A stretch of 64,000 bases of DNA, from the NCBI GenBank assembly GCA_965649825.1, contig OZ287712.1, positions 310,001 to 374,000 of the forward strand, given 5' to 3'. The position numbers and the translations under genes were made by a program. The notes below the pieces were generated by a model. It made no database searches. It was not told the origin of the DNA and saw only the letters and a program-made list of their open reading frames with translations. Source of the DNA: Penicillus capitatus. Its lineage: Eukaryota > Chlorophyta. This document shows positions 10,741 to 20,640 of the stretch, one piece after another. The first letter of the stretch is position 1. The number at the start of each line of letters is the position of its first letter.

Positions 10741-11751
10741 TTAGGCCGCGATCGGCAACCGTCGAGTATCTGTATATTTGGTGTCTGAGGCAATGATGTG
10801 ACTTGAGTTGGGAGCGACGCTGCTTGGCATGGGGAGATAAACCATTCGGCAATGGCACCAAAACCGTCCTGAATGCAGGATCTCGAAGAGCGAGAGCTTC
10901 GAGTAGGGTAGGAGCCACATCTTAGGTGGCAAAGGATTGATCACTTCCCACTTGTAGACCCCTCCCTCAAAGCGGCCAACCAGGACTTAGCCCATGATGT
11001 CGCGTAAAGGACGCCGCCGCCCTTTTGGATCTAGATCGTCAGTCGTCAATGCAGATACGCATTGCGTCTTCCTGCATTACCCATGTTCTGGCCATCGACA
11101 CCTCTCTGTCGTCAGCATCCGAACCCATCAGTAGCATCGTAACGTAACTGTGACCCGTGGGATGGCAAAACGCCTTGGAGAAGTGTAATGAAGGAGGGTC
11201 AGTCTCACTTGAGCGAAGTTTCAAACATGCACGAGGGGCCTTCGATGTGAAGTCCGAATCCCCCGTCTTCGTTCTGGTGGTTTTTGACATAGCGAATGCT
11301 CTCTTCGCTTCTGCCGGAAAAAGAAGATCCGATGTTCTTGTTATGTAGGCGGCGATCACGAGTCCGGGAAGAAGGAACATAAGACCGCCGTAGTCGCCCG
11401 GCCAACATCCGCCTTTCTCCTGAAGGGGTTGGTAGTATCGACTCCCTGACTCTATGTGTTTCTCCATACGCGACTTGGTGACCGAGGCATTTCGGGAAGG
11501 GGTTCGGAGGGGACGAAGATTTCAGCTTGGATAATGCGCTCTCGTGCCTAGAATCTTATGAAGGCGTCGTCGGCGTCGCGTTTTTCGTGGCGACTGGCCG
11601 TGAATGCTCTGCGGAGCCTGTCGACTTCTGCGCGCTCGGCAGTTGTTCCAGATGAGGGATCGAACTCCCAGAACCAGCGGCCGACGAAATCGTTTGTCGT
11701 TTCGAGAATGGGATTCTCGCGAGAACTGCTCTGTGAAACGAATTGCCACAT
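10741..11751 (-). pseudogene. Truncated, frame-damaged oxidosqualene cyclase (sterol cyclase) relic
   Basis: Family blocks occur in the right order on the minus strand: ETTNDFVGRWFWEFDP (near 11700), [73 protein letters not shown] and [11 protein letters not shown] (near 10850). These are the amino-terminal third of lanosterol/cycloartenol synthases, which cyclise 2,3-oxidosqualene. A proper 60-nt intron (GTGAGA..CACAG) still joins LN|YVTM, so the copy derived from a spliced gene. Damage: an in-frame TAG after AFIRF near 11549, frame shifts near 11300 (before SIRYVKN) and near 10960 (before VYKWE), and loss of everything after MVYLPM, including the DCTAE acid motif. It is a non-functional fragment unless the shifts are assembly errors. 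Confidence 0.82.
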
Positions 11752-13682
11752 GAGAGGCGAATGAGAAAAATCGATTACAGTCGCGCGTGTGAAATGAAAT
11801 CGGACGGAGAATAATCGTCTCCATTAATAATACCTGTCTGTCAAAAACCGCTATAGAGTGACCTCGAAAAGGAAAGTTTCCTAAAGGGAAATGCACAAAC
11901 AAACAGTTTCATGGTTCTTTTCATAGTGGTTGTCACATCAATTCGTAGACCATCAAACCCATTTTCCGACACTGTTGTACTCCTGTCATCGAAATCTCAC
12001 ATTCGTCTCATTCTGTGGCATGAACACTCGAAGAGCGCGATTCCGCATTTCAACCCTTTAAGTCGCAGAAGTGTCTTCCGTTTTGTTCTGGCAAGAACTC
12101 TGAGCGAGTGGACAGAGCAATCTTCTTTAGACAATGCGGCATTGTGCTTCTATGAGAGAACACGAAACAAAATCTCCTCGCATACCGAAAGCTTCCAATC
12201 GTGGGTGTCTAGCTGTCCAGATCGACTTCTTCCATCTGTTCGGACGACGGCCGTCTTGTGCACAGAGATTTCCATCACCGACTTTGCGATGATTAAACGG
12301 CTAGCTCATCATCGTCGCTAATGCTAACGGTCTTCGCCCAAGCCAATGAACAGAGGGCAGCGATGCATGCGCTTCGCACCCGAAAGCAAGAGTGGATCCG
12401 GTTGACCAGTGCGCTTATGCCACGGTCATTAACACGAAGCTCGAATACTGATGCTCCCAGTCGTAGGAATCTGATTTCAAAATGCTCGTCGACATCCAGA
12501 CGATGCGATGCCAGTTAATCATTCATTAGACTCCATGACTGATTTCGCTGAAAACACCTTATCCTCACTCTTAGGCTTCGTCTAGAATGGCACACAACGC
12601 TCGGCGAGTAATGAGATATGGAGACAGCGGTCTGCAAAAGACAATTTCGACAGCATCATGAACAGAGACTCCACTCTATGATCTGTTAGCACCAAACAAG
12701 GTAAATAGAAAAAAACCATCATCGAGTGAAATCAGACGGATGGCCTTCAGTTACGTTGGCATCCGGGCGAACAGGCCGACGGATCACTGGAAGAAGCAGA
12801 GTTCGACGTCGCGACTTGGACTTGAACGTTTACCATGGCCCAGATAGCGACTCTTAGGACATGCTGCCGAAACGAAAATCTCCTGCTGTCGTGGATGCCC
12901 GACGCGCTGCACTGTTGGACGACTCAAAGTTGTTTTGTCTGCTTCGATTTTGGAAAAAACGTTTCCATGGAAGGTAGAACGCCCAGAATGTAAACAACTA
13001 CGGTCTGTAACTTGCCTCTGCTTCATTGCACTGCTGTAACCGAACCGGAGACGAATGCCATTAATTGCACAAGTGGCCGATGTCATAATGAAGGACAAAG
13101 CCGAATATGTTCATAAGACTCTCGAGTAGCCAACTGTCTTGGTTTCCTGTGAATGTTTACCCTCGATGACAGCGGTCTCTTCATGAGGTCGAGGGAAAGG
13201 TAGAAGAAGGTTGGCGATGGAGTTGCCGTGGAGGATTTGAAAACGTCGTCCGAAACAGGCAGTAATGCAAAAGCGGATTTAATAATCGAGCCAGTGTAAC
13301 ATCGAATCAATGCCCTTCCTGATGTTTTGACAGACACACAGGATTTGTGTATTGGCCGACATTCATTATCCCAAAGCCAGGGAAAGAGGTTCATGTGACA
13401 TTGAGGGATGCCGTAGAAAGTAATGCCAATAGCATTTTCAGAGGCAGGCGGATCCGGGCTCGGGGAGGCGTCGTCTCCCTGCAACAAGTGTCTTCTAGAG
13501 GATTTGCCTTCTAGTGCTCTCCCGACAGAAACACCTTTCCCTCCACTTCTTCCCATGCCAACACGCGACGCTGGCAAACACATCCACCCTTGATCCGACT
13601 AAGAATTTCGTGTTCTGCCGTTACCTTCGCATGATGCGAAGCAACACACGACGATCTGTGGCAGACAGCGTGCGGTTAACTG
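11752..13682. other. No recognisable gene
   Basis: About 1.9 kb with open frames up to 166 codons on both strands (for example minus 13083-13583) but no known domains, no clear splice-consistent continuation and no repeats noticed. It could hold fast-evolving or non-coding sequence. Confidence 0.35.
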
Positions 13683-14255
13683 GTGATGGATGAGATTTTC
13701 GGAAATTACGAGGTAAGAGATGCAGCACCTAGCGACTACAGTCGACATGGCGTACTATGCCGAAATACTTCTCGGATCCACTCTGCTATTTGCTTCGCAA
13801 ATCTGGGACGTTGCGCAAGACGCAGATCTCTGCAAGGCTCGAGAAAGGTACAAACTCATCCGCGTTCTCGGTCGCTATAGACGTCTGTTCAATTCATTCC
13901 ACCAGAGTGGCATCTGGACGCCAGATCCACGATTCTTCGATACCCAGTACACACCCTCGACACTAGAGAGCCTATGAACCGTCTACGATACATACACAGA
14001 CGGTCACACTTTCAAGGGACGGCATCCGCTTCCACTATGGATCGGAGGTTAGGAACCAGACGAGACTTCTTCTGGATGCGTCATTAGACGATCCAGATGC
14101 ATCCAAAGCAAACCCCGGCGCATCCATCGAAACCACGCTGTCACACAGAGCAGGTAAGTGACGAAGCACTCGATAATCGATAACTCTGTCCTTCTAGACC
14201 AGCCCCAACAACCAGAGCAGAATCAGCACAGGTACACGTCGCAGAGATTACTCAT
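13683..14255 (+). CDS. Hypothetical multi-exon protein, unrecognised
   Basis: The frame from about 13720 to 13975 encodes a helical, slightly hydrophobic start (MAYYAEILLGSTLLFASQIW) followed by a charged RERYKLIRVLGRYRRLF stretch. After a possible intron carrying GTCACACTTTC near 14005, a frame with EVRNQTRLLLDASLDDPDAS continues to a canonical GTAAGT donor at about 14154. The acceptor TTCTAG at about 14195-14200 leads into a Gln/Pro/Asn-rich exon. The matching splice signals and unbroken reading support a gene, but neither product nor ends are known. Confidence 0.35.
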
Positions 14256-14826
14256 GGAGAGATGGAAGGCACCTCACCTTGCGGACAGTCGTCGATGGAC
14301 CCAGACACGCCTGTGCTCTTCCGATGACCGGCAACTGAGCCCCTGTAGACCCAGACAATGTTGTTCTCTGGTGGTCTCGTGTAACATTGTCAACACTTCC
14401 AGCCTCAGCAGCGCATCGCGTGTGCGAGCAGATAGGAAGGTGCTTCCCGACCTCCTTCGTCAACCGGCGCGGGAATCGGCGGTCTTTCGCGCGTGTCTTG
14501 GTCTGTCGACGCGATCTTGAATGTCCACGAAGGGCGGCGCGCTGGCCGACCGACGGAATGGATCTCCCTCGAGGCGTTGGCCTTTCGTCGAAACGATCTC
14601 TTGCTGCCCGCCAAGGAGCGCGAACGCAGTCTGCGCCGCCGTGGCATGCGACGCATCCTCTCGCGCCGTCTACGGCGAAGGACGGCGCAAGAGCCTCCGT
14701 CGTCGCGTCCGAGAGCTCGGCGCGCTTCACGAGAGGCATGAGCGCAGCTCCATTTCCTTTCCGTCTCAGCCATGCGAGGGCTGGGTAACGCTCCCGCTTC
14801 GTGGAGCGAACGCCTTCGCAGGCGGT

Positions 14827-14902
14827 GGGAGGCGAATGGTCGCTAACCGTAGAGTGGGTGCCGCGCGCACCGGATCCAGTCACATCGTTGTCTATTTCCG
14901 AA
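14827..14902 (+). repeat. Diverged repeat copy A
   Basis: Aligns by eye with 17508-17582 over about 75 bp. Shared islands include GGCTAACCG-type and CGCGCACCG, and both end GTCACATCGT..(C/G)CGAA. In one frame both encode a W.LTV..V.RAP.D.VTS pattern, suggesting a duplicated exon. Confidence 0.5.
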
Positions 14903-17507
14903 ATTGGACGCGAGAATTTTGGGAGCTGGAGGCTTTTTCGGGCCAGTTAGGTTAAAGGAAAAAAAGTCAGAGGGAAGCACCAGACTCCAGATAAATGAGA
15001 TATCCACGCAGGTGAGGCCAGAAAACGTGTCAGCACGCGTTTGCTGTCACGATACGGGTGACAGCACCGCATCCATGACAAGCAGACCAGAAATAGATCA
15101 GGGTAGAAACTGGTGCCGGAACGACTGACTGCCTCGGCCGGGAAAAGAGCCCAGGTGAAATCTCATCGCGGCGTGCAGGCATGCTGCTGAGAGGCGTCTT
15201 CGCTTGGAGCAGGAGAGCTGCGCAACTGAGCCGATGAGATCGAACTCTGAGGTCGATCCTCCACGCATCTTCTATCTGGTAGGACCGGTGGCACGTCCGG
15301 CGCTGACAGAGGTCACTGACGGCGTCTGATCGAGGCTGCTCGACTTCTCTACAACTGCAAGCGGATACGGATTCCCACCGAGTCCGGCAACGGTCTGGGA
15401 TCCTCTGCATCTGAAGTCTGAGCTCCGATCCGGCTGCTGTTGTCACATCATCTGCTGGCTTCGGAGACTCTGCCATCCAGAGATCGTCAAAGTCACACGC
15501 GCGATGCGCATTTCCTGATCGCTCGGACAGCGATGCCGCGATCTCTCCCTTGTGACATGAACTCTAACACAGCTCTGGTCCTGTCACATCGCTGAACCAT
15601 AGTGACTCAGCACAGCATCATCTGACTCGTTGGCTCTCCAAGGCTACAGAAGTCCTCTCTCCGATCTTCAGGGATCTGTGAGATGGCCACACAGACAGTT
15701 CAGCCAGGAAGATCCCATCCCCAACTGCTCCAGAGAGAGAAAGAAGTTTTGGGATCGGCGACAGATTCCTGCCCTCGACAGGACAGTGCGAATCTCGACT
15801 GCCAGTGAAGAACAGGCGAGTCGAGTTCGGCGACCTCGGTCACAGAGAGAAGGCCTCTTGTCTTTCGCTGCTCGTCAGGAGGCCATCCATCTGTCAGATG
15901 AAATATTTGGCGACCGCACATGACGCGATCTGCTTCGATCTATCCTCAGCGGCTTCTTCGACCTCCCTTCTCCAGCTGCGGTGCCTGTCACAAAAGACCA
16001 CCCAGATGAGGGACGTTGCCAGCCATGTGTGAGTGGACACATGTTCTTATCAGAGTCACACGGATGTGTGACACCGCGACCGAGGTGTGAGCACGAAGAG
16101 TGATGATTCTGGGTCCAGTGTAGGGAACGAGATTGCATGATCCATCATGCGCCTGTCCGGCGAATCGGCTAGCTTCCTGGCAGATCCCAACCGAAGTACG
16201 ACAGTCAAATGGACTGTCAAGAGACAAGACCTACCTGTACAAAGAACACATGTAATGCAGAGACTTTGGATTTACATACCTGACAAGGTGCGTCGACGCT
16301 GATGTCATCGAGCAGGATGAAGGAACATGTCAGCAGGCATCACATGTTGGATGATGCTGCAGCTAAACGACTCCCATCCACCACCGCCTCGACATGTGGG
16401 AATCGGCAGTCCCGTGGCAGGAGGCGCGCCGTCGTCAGAGAGGGATTCTCGAAGGGTCGGCGTTCACTGCGGAGTCTCCTTCGGCGCCGCGACTCCGACG
16501 CCGCTCTGCCGACATGTGCCGTCTGGACTGGAACGCGTCTGGTTCGGGTTACGGTGAGATGACCTTCGCGTATTCACGGACATCGCACGCCAGCCTCGTC
16601 GTCTACGCGCGTCGCAAGACAGCGGCTACCCGTTTCCGACAGAACCGAGGATTCGCCGTCCCCTGCCTCCAAATAGCTGCGACGTGGTCTGAGAGAGGAC
16701 CGTTGTGCTCGGTTCACCGCTCCTTCGGTCATCGGATGACCATGGTCCACGAACTCCTGCGTACGTGCCACGCCTTCATTCGCGATCTTTCTCGTGTCAT
16801 TCGCATGGGAGATGCGCGTGTGGAGCGGGAGAAGGATCGGCGCGGCAAGACGATCGTTCTCGTCCGCGGAAAACGCGAGAACGCGCTGTCGCGCTGCTCG
16901 GAGTCCGTTGCTTCAGACAGCGGCATCATCGACCAGACGGACGGGTGACCGCGCCGACTGCCAAAAGGCGCTACGCAGACGCGGCGTCCGGACTCGGCCT
17001 GAGCAGACGGCCAGTCGTTCGCCCGCAAACCGGCGTTGTTAAAGGAGGGATCGCGGCAGAATTTCTGAGACTTGTCCATCCTTCTGGACGGATGAGTTTT
17101 TCGCCGACGCCGATTCTCCCGTCGAAGATGCGCCTGTCGCAGTGCAGCAGGCGCCACGGACAAGCTGGAAAGTGTCCGTTTCCTACGCGCCGTGTCGAAC
17201 GAACGCGCAGGTGACACGTCCGTCATCGGCGGCGTAGATCATCTTTTTTTCTAGGGTGTGTTTCTCGCTTGCACCTCTTTTTTGCCACCGCGGACAGCGA
17301 GAGAGCAGTCATTCGTCCGCGGCGCCTAAGCCATTCTCGGTAGCTGTGGCATCGGCGAGAAATGGCAGCAGGACACAGCGTCCTTGCGTCCGGACGGTCG
17401 GCCAAGTCCCCGTCGAGGAGGCTATTGGCCCCTCTTTGTCTCGCAGCGAACGTGGAAGGCGGTCGTCCGCGTTTCGCCTTCGCAGACAGACTGCCTCGGT
17501 TCGCGCT

Positions 17508-17582
17508 GGGAGAGAAATGGAGGCTAACCGTTCGGCACGTGCGCGCACCGCCAGATCAAGTCACATCGTGGCTGTTGCCGAA
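17508..17582 (+). repeat. Diverged repeat copy B
   Basis: Partner of 14827-14902. The encoded pattern begins EKWRLTVRHVRAPPDQVTS in the frame that reads ...RFALGEKW. The two copies differ by small indels, so the relationship is old. Confidence 0.5.
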
Positions 17583-17841
17583 TGCATCCTGAGAAAGCTC
17601 TCCATGCGACAGCAGCTGCTGGGTCACGGTCGACGGATACGACCGAATTGGCAAATGCGTTCGTCGGCAAACGAGGCACTGCCGAATTCGGACACGTCGC
17701 TTCTGGCATGCTGTCTGAATTCGGATCGCTAACTGTAGCTTCAAGGTATAAATTCCAGCAGAGTTCTCGACCATCGCCACTTCCCTTTACGCGTTTGTGC
17801 ATCTGCCTCTCTCAGGTTCTCCGGACTTCGTCTCGAACAAC

Positions 17842-18270
17842 ATGTCTGCCAACGCAACTCTGTTCTTCTTCGCCGCTCTCCTCTGCCTCTATGCAGCAAG
17901 ATCCATTCCGCTGCGGCAATTCTCCGTGGTGACTGTCTGGTGTTTGGCAGGCGACTGCTTACCGCCCGACCGCCGAGTCGGTCGTCGACGAGAATGGCCG
18001 CGTCGTCGGAACTCTGGTCCTGAAAACGAACCTCGCCAATCAAGCCAGTACGGATCAGCAGCTACCTGACAAAACCTCGTGCTCACTGTGGCGTTTGTCG
18101 TATGTGAAGTCGGCGGCGAGAAGTACGACGCCCTCCCTGAATATCAAGAGTATTCGTATTCGAAAAACACCTGCATCGAATCGATGTGCATCGAAAAACG
18201 TTACTTGCCGAATCTATTTAGTCGAGTATCGAACGCGACTGTCTGTATGTAGATTACGATGCATGGGACT
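17842..18270 (+). pseudogene. 5' part of a small secreted Cys-rich protein gene, split by the LTR retrotransposon
   Basis: The ATG at 17842 opens a clear signal peptide (MSANATLFFFAALLCLYAA). Short introns are needed to pass into a frame containing VVDENGRVVGTLVLKTNLANQ and then a Cys-containing stretch with NTCIESMCIEKRYLP. Just before the break a 32-nt intron (GTCGAG..TGTAG) leads to YDAW. The reading resumes beyond the retrotransposon at 24320, in the same frame once one GGACT copy is removed. Function is unknown. The protein was probably extracellular with several disulfides. The gene is interrupted, so in this haplotype it is inactive unless a second intact allele exists. Confidence 0.65.
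18266..18270. repeat. Target-site duplication, left copy (GGACT)
   Basis: The five bases before the 5' LTR match the five bases after the 3' LTR (24315-24319), which is the size produced by Ty3/gypsy integrases. Confidence 0.95.
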
Positions 18271-19102
18271 TGTTGGTCCGCTGACTGATCAAGCGGAGAA
18301 GTCTTAGGCGACGGTTTGAAGGCCGTCAGGACTGGTCGCTTGAACGTGAGGAAGCAGTCAGCGACGGTTAAGAGAGCGCTCGAGAGGGTCAAGAGATGAC
18401 CAACGTAGGGTGAAAGACGAGTCTGCAAGAAGACGCGAAGGTCGTGAATTGCCAAATGTCCAGAGTTCTAGTCTGGGTGACGTGTATTCTCGGAATGATC
18501 GGAAAACGTCACTGTCATCTGTGAACACTTAGACACTCGCCAGAAATCTCAGAAACCGGTGGAATTCGATGATTGCTGAGGTCGAGGCGACGTCGAGTTT
18601 AACGCTACAAATGACCTGCGAGGTGCAAGCGACGTCGAGTTCTGAGCCGAAAGTCCGAGGCGACGAACGATGCTGTAACCCTGAGTGATCAGCCTGGATT
18701 ACAGAAAAGGCGAGGAAAGCGTGGCAGTCAGTTGACGTGACGAAATGGACAGTCGACGCGCTGAGAAGGAGACGCAGCCAGTGGTAAAAGCCTGAAGATG
18801 CAGCGTCGCAGTGAGGCGAAGACATGAAATCAAGGTGGCGCCAAAAGGCGACGTGAGACGCGAATTTAGTGTGTGTAACTAACAAAAACGCAAATGAAAC
18901 GGAGAACATGGGCATATAAAATAAAAACTTTAGGGGCAAGTTTGGGTTTAAAGCTTTCGGTGTTGCGTGCATATTTTGTCGATCGAGTCGCTTTGCGTTG
19001 CTGACGACTACAAGCGTAATCCCGCTGCCGTGCTGACGATTTTGGCCTGTTTTTCAGTGCCAATTCTGCCCCATCGTCGCATAGTACTGCAGAAAACCAA
19101 CA
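18271..19102 (+). repeat. 5' LTR (832 bp)
   Basis: Starts TGTTGGTCCG and ends ACCAACA. A TATA-like element, CATATAAAATAAAA, lies near 18911-18925 and probably sets the RNA start (U3/R border). No polyadenylation signal other than the overlapping AATAAA-like run AAAATAAAAA is evident. Confidence 0.95.
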
Positions 19103-20640
19103 TGGTTTCGGAGCGAGCCAAGATGGCTCATGTGTGCCTTTGTTTCTGGCTATGTTTTGCACTGGTCTCATGCGTGAGAACGAGAAGTGGTACCTCGACA
19201 GAACCCAATCTGTCGCAGGAAAATCGCGAGTTGAGAGAGCAACTCGAACTGTTAAAAGAAGAGATTCAGCAGCTCAGACAGCCTAAGACTAGTTCTGAGG
19301 CCACTGGATCGAAATGGTTTCGTTGGGCATGGTCATTGGTGACAAGGACTAAAGTTCCACCGCTCGAATTTCCGGAGGACGATCAGGACGAGGTGGTTCC
19401 AGAGGAGGACGCAGGGATGGATGAGGCAGAAACGTCGTGTGATGGCGTATTATCCTGCTCTGCATCACTCTGTAGTCAGATCTGGAGGACTTGTCGTTTC
19501 TTTTTCGCCCAAATCTGGATACTGATGACGCGACCGACATTCTGGGTGTCACAGCTGAATCAGTCGTGCGTTGAACTAGTGTCTGTGTGGAAACAGGATG
19601 CGGCGCAAGTGGTTGGTTTGATGTTAGCCATTGCGTTTATCGCGTATCTTGTCAATGCTATTGCGTCCTTGACGCTCATGATATGGGAAAAGCGTCTTGG
19701 GTCTGTATTTCAGCGTTTCTCGAAAAAGTTGTCGTTTTTGGTCCTTATACTCAAGTTCAAGAACCTATTGGCTAGAGTAGCGAGATCGCATCACCAAGTT
19801 GAGAACGAGGTGAAGAGAAGGGTGCAAGAAGAGTTGGCCAAGGGTGGTCAGGCTCACGCTGTTGCAGCTGTCAATCACGACGCTAATCAGCGAGCTGTAC
19901 CGCGGAATTCAACTATGCTTTGTTTCAAATGTGGCAAGCCAGGTCATATCTCGAGAAATTGTCCTACCTGGAGAAACAAGTTTCAAGCTCAAGTTGAGGC
20001 GCCACGTGCGCAAGAGCAGTTTGTGATGCCTGCGCCAAGGCAACGAAGAGATCAACCGGTTCAAGTGCAGTCGGACGTAGCTATTTCGCCTGAAGTCGTG
20101 AGAGCGAGCCAGCTTAAGCTGCCGACTCAGACTCAGGTTGGAACTGTAAATAATGTCGAACAAGAAGAGACGGGAACTCAATTGAAGGCTCCTGCGTTTT
20201 TGGGACCAAAGGGTGTAAAATGCGTTTTGATCATTGATACGGGGAGTTCGGTGAACGTGATGCCTGAAGTGCGTGTCAAGAAGATGGGCCTGAGTGTCAA
20301 TGCGGATTTGGCGCCAGGGCAGACTCATCTTAGAGCGTTCAACGGAGGGATCGCGAGGGTCTTGGGTGTCTTGAATTTGAGGGTGAAGCTAGGAGCATGG
20401 GAGGTTGAGATACCTTTCTATGTTGCAAGAGGTGTGTCGCATGTCATTTTGGGAGTGCCGGGATTGAGTGCAATGGCCGTCACGATAGATCCGGCAAATG
20501 GCAGGCTTGTCAAGGGCGCGGATGCATTGCTGTGTGACGGATATCAGGATCATCCGCCAGCTTGCCACTTGGTTGAGGTTGCCGGATACGACATGCGAGA
20601 TGCACAACCCTCAAGTTCGCACCCAAATGTGTCCCAGTGA
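19102..20640 (+). CDS. Retrotransposon Gag-protease polyprotein with hydrophobic segments
   Basis: Read from the ATG that straddles the LTR end (19102), about 512 residues; the frame is open upstream into the LTR. Order: a hydrophobic, signal-like segment (MAHVCLCFWLCFALVSC, residues about 8-24), a short coiled coil (ENRELREQLELLKEEIQQL), an acidic stretch, a strongly hydrophobic segment near residues 165-195 (VVGLMLAIAFIAYLVNAIA), and basic helices. A CCHC zinc knuckle (CFKCGKPGHISRNC) follows near 19919, then an aspartic protease with IIDTGSS near 20233 and a VILGVPGL flap/hydrophobic motif. Gag packages RNA and the protease matures the polyprotein. The membrane-type segments are unusual for a retrotransposon Gag. 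Stop at 20638-20640. Confidence 0.9.
   Translation: MVSERAKMAHVCLCFWLCFALVSCVRTRSGTSTEPNLSQENRELREQLELLKEEIQQLRQPKTSSEATGSKWFRWAWSLVTRTKVPPLEFPEDDQDEVVPEEDAGMDEAETSCDGVLSCSASLCSQIWRTCRFFFAQIWILMTRPTFWVSQLNQSCVELVSVWKQDAAQVVGLMLAIAFIAYLVNAIASLTLMIWEKRLGSVFQRFSKKLSFLVLILKFKNLLARVARSHHQVENEVKRRVQEELAKGGQAHAVAAVNHDANQRAVPRNSTMLCFKCGKPGHISRNCPTWRNKFQAQVEAPRAQEQFVMPAPRQRRDQPVQVQSDVAISPEVVRASQLKLPTQTQVGTVNNVEQEETGTQLKAPAFLGPKGVKCVLIIDTGSSVNVMPEVRVKKMGLSVNADLAPGQTHLRAFNGGIARVLGVLNLRVKLGAWEVEIPFYVARGVSHVILGVPGLSAMAVTIDPANGRLVKGADALLCDGYQDHPPACHLVEVAGYDMRDAQPSSSHPNVSQ
19103..19120 (+). other. Primer-binding site (tRNA-primed minus-strand start)
   Basis: Begins TGG directly after the LTR, complementary to a tRNA CCA end. 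The sequence TGGTTTCGGAGCGAGCC resembles, but does not equal, the initiator-Met primer site TGGTATCAGAGC seen in many elements. The primer tRNA cannot be named without the host tRNA set. Confidence 0.65.
20622..20628 (+). promoter_or_regulatory. Putative -1 ribosomal frameshift heptamer CCCAAAT
   Basis: In the Gag reading frame the heptamer parses as C CCA AAT, matching the X XXY YYZ slippery rule. A one-base backward slip enters the Pol frame, which is open from 20577. The Gag stop follows ten bases later. A downstream stimulatory structure was not verified. Confidence 0.6.

Larger units (their letters stand above)
14256..17841. other. GC-rich region with weak, unassigned open frames and a diverged repeat pair
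   Basis: Open frames up to 211 codons occur on both strands, many of them Arg- and Ser-rich as expected from GC-rich DNA read out of frame. No domain was recognised. Two segments (14827-14902 and 17508-17582) are related to each other, which suggests old duplicated coding exons. A 184-codon plus frame (16394-16948) is the longest candidate. Confidence 0.3.

Noticed and set aside
14248-14883. 211-codon minus-strand open frame
   Set aside because: Composition is that of GC-rich antisense (Arg/Ala/Ser), with no motif. Competing plus frames across the same DNA look equally good, so it is not supported as a gene.
18967-19101. Gag start inside the 5' LTR
   Set aside because: The frame is open there, but the TATA-like element near 18915 puts the RNA start close by and the first good ATG after the LTR body is at 19102. 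The upstream frame is probably untranslated.
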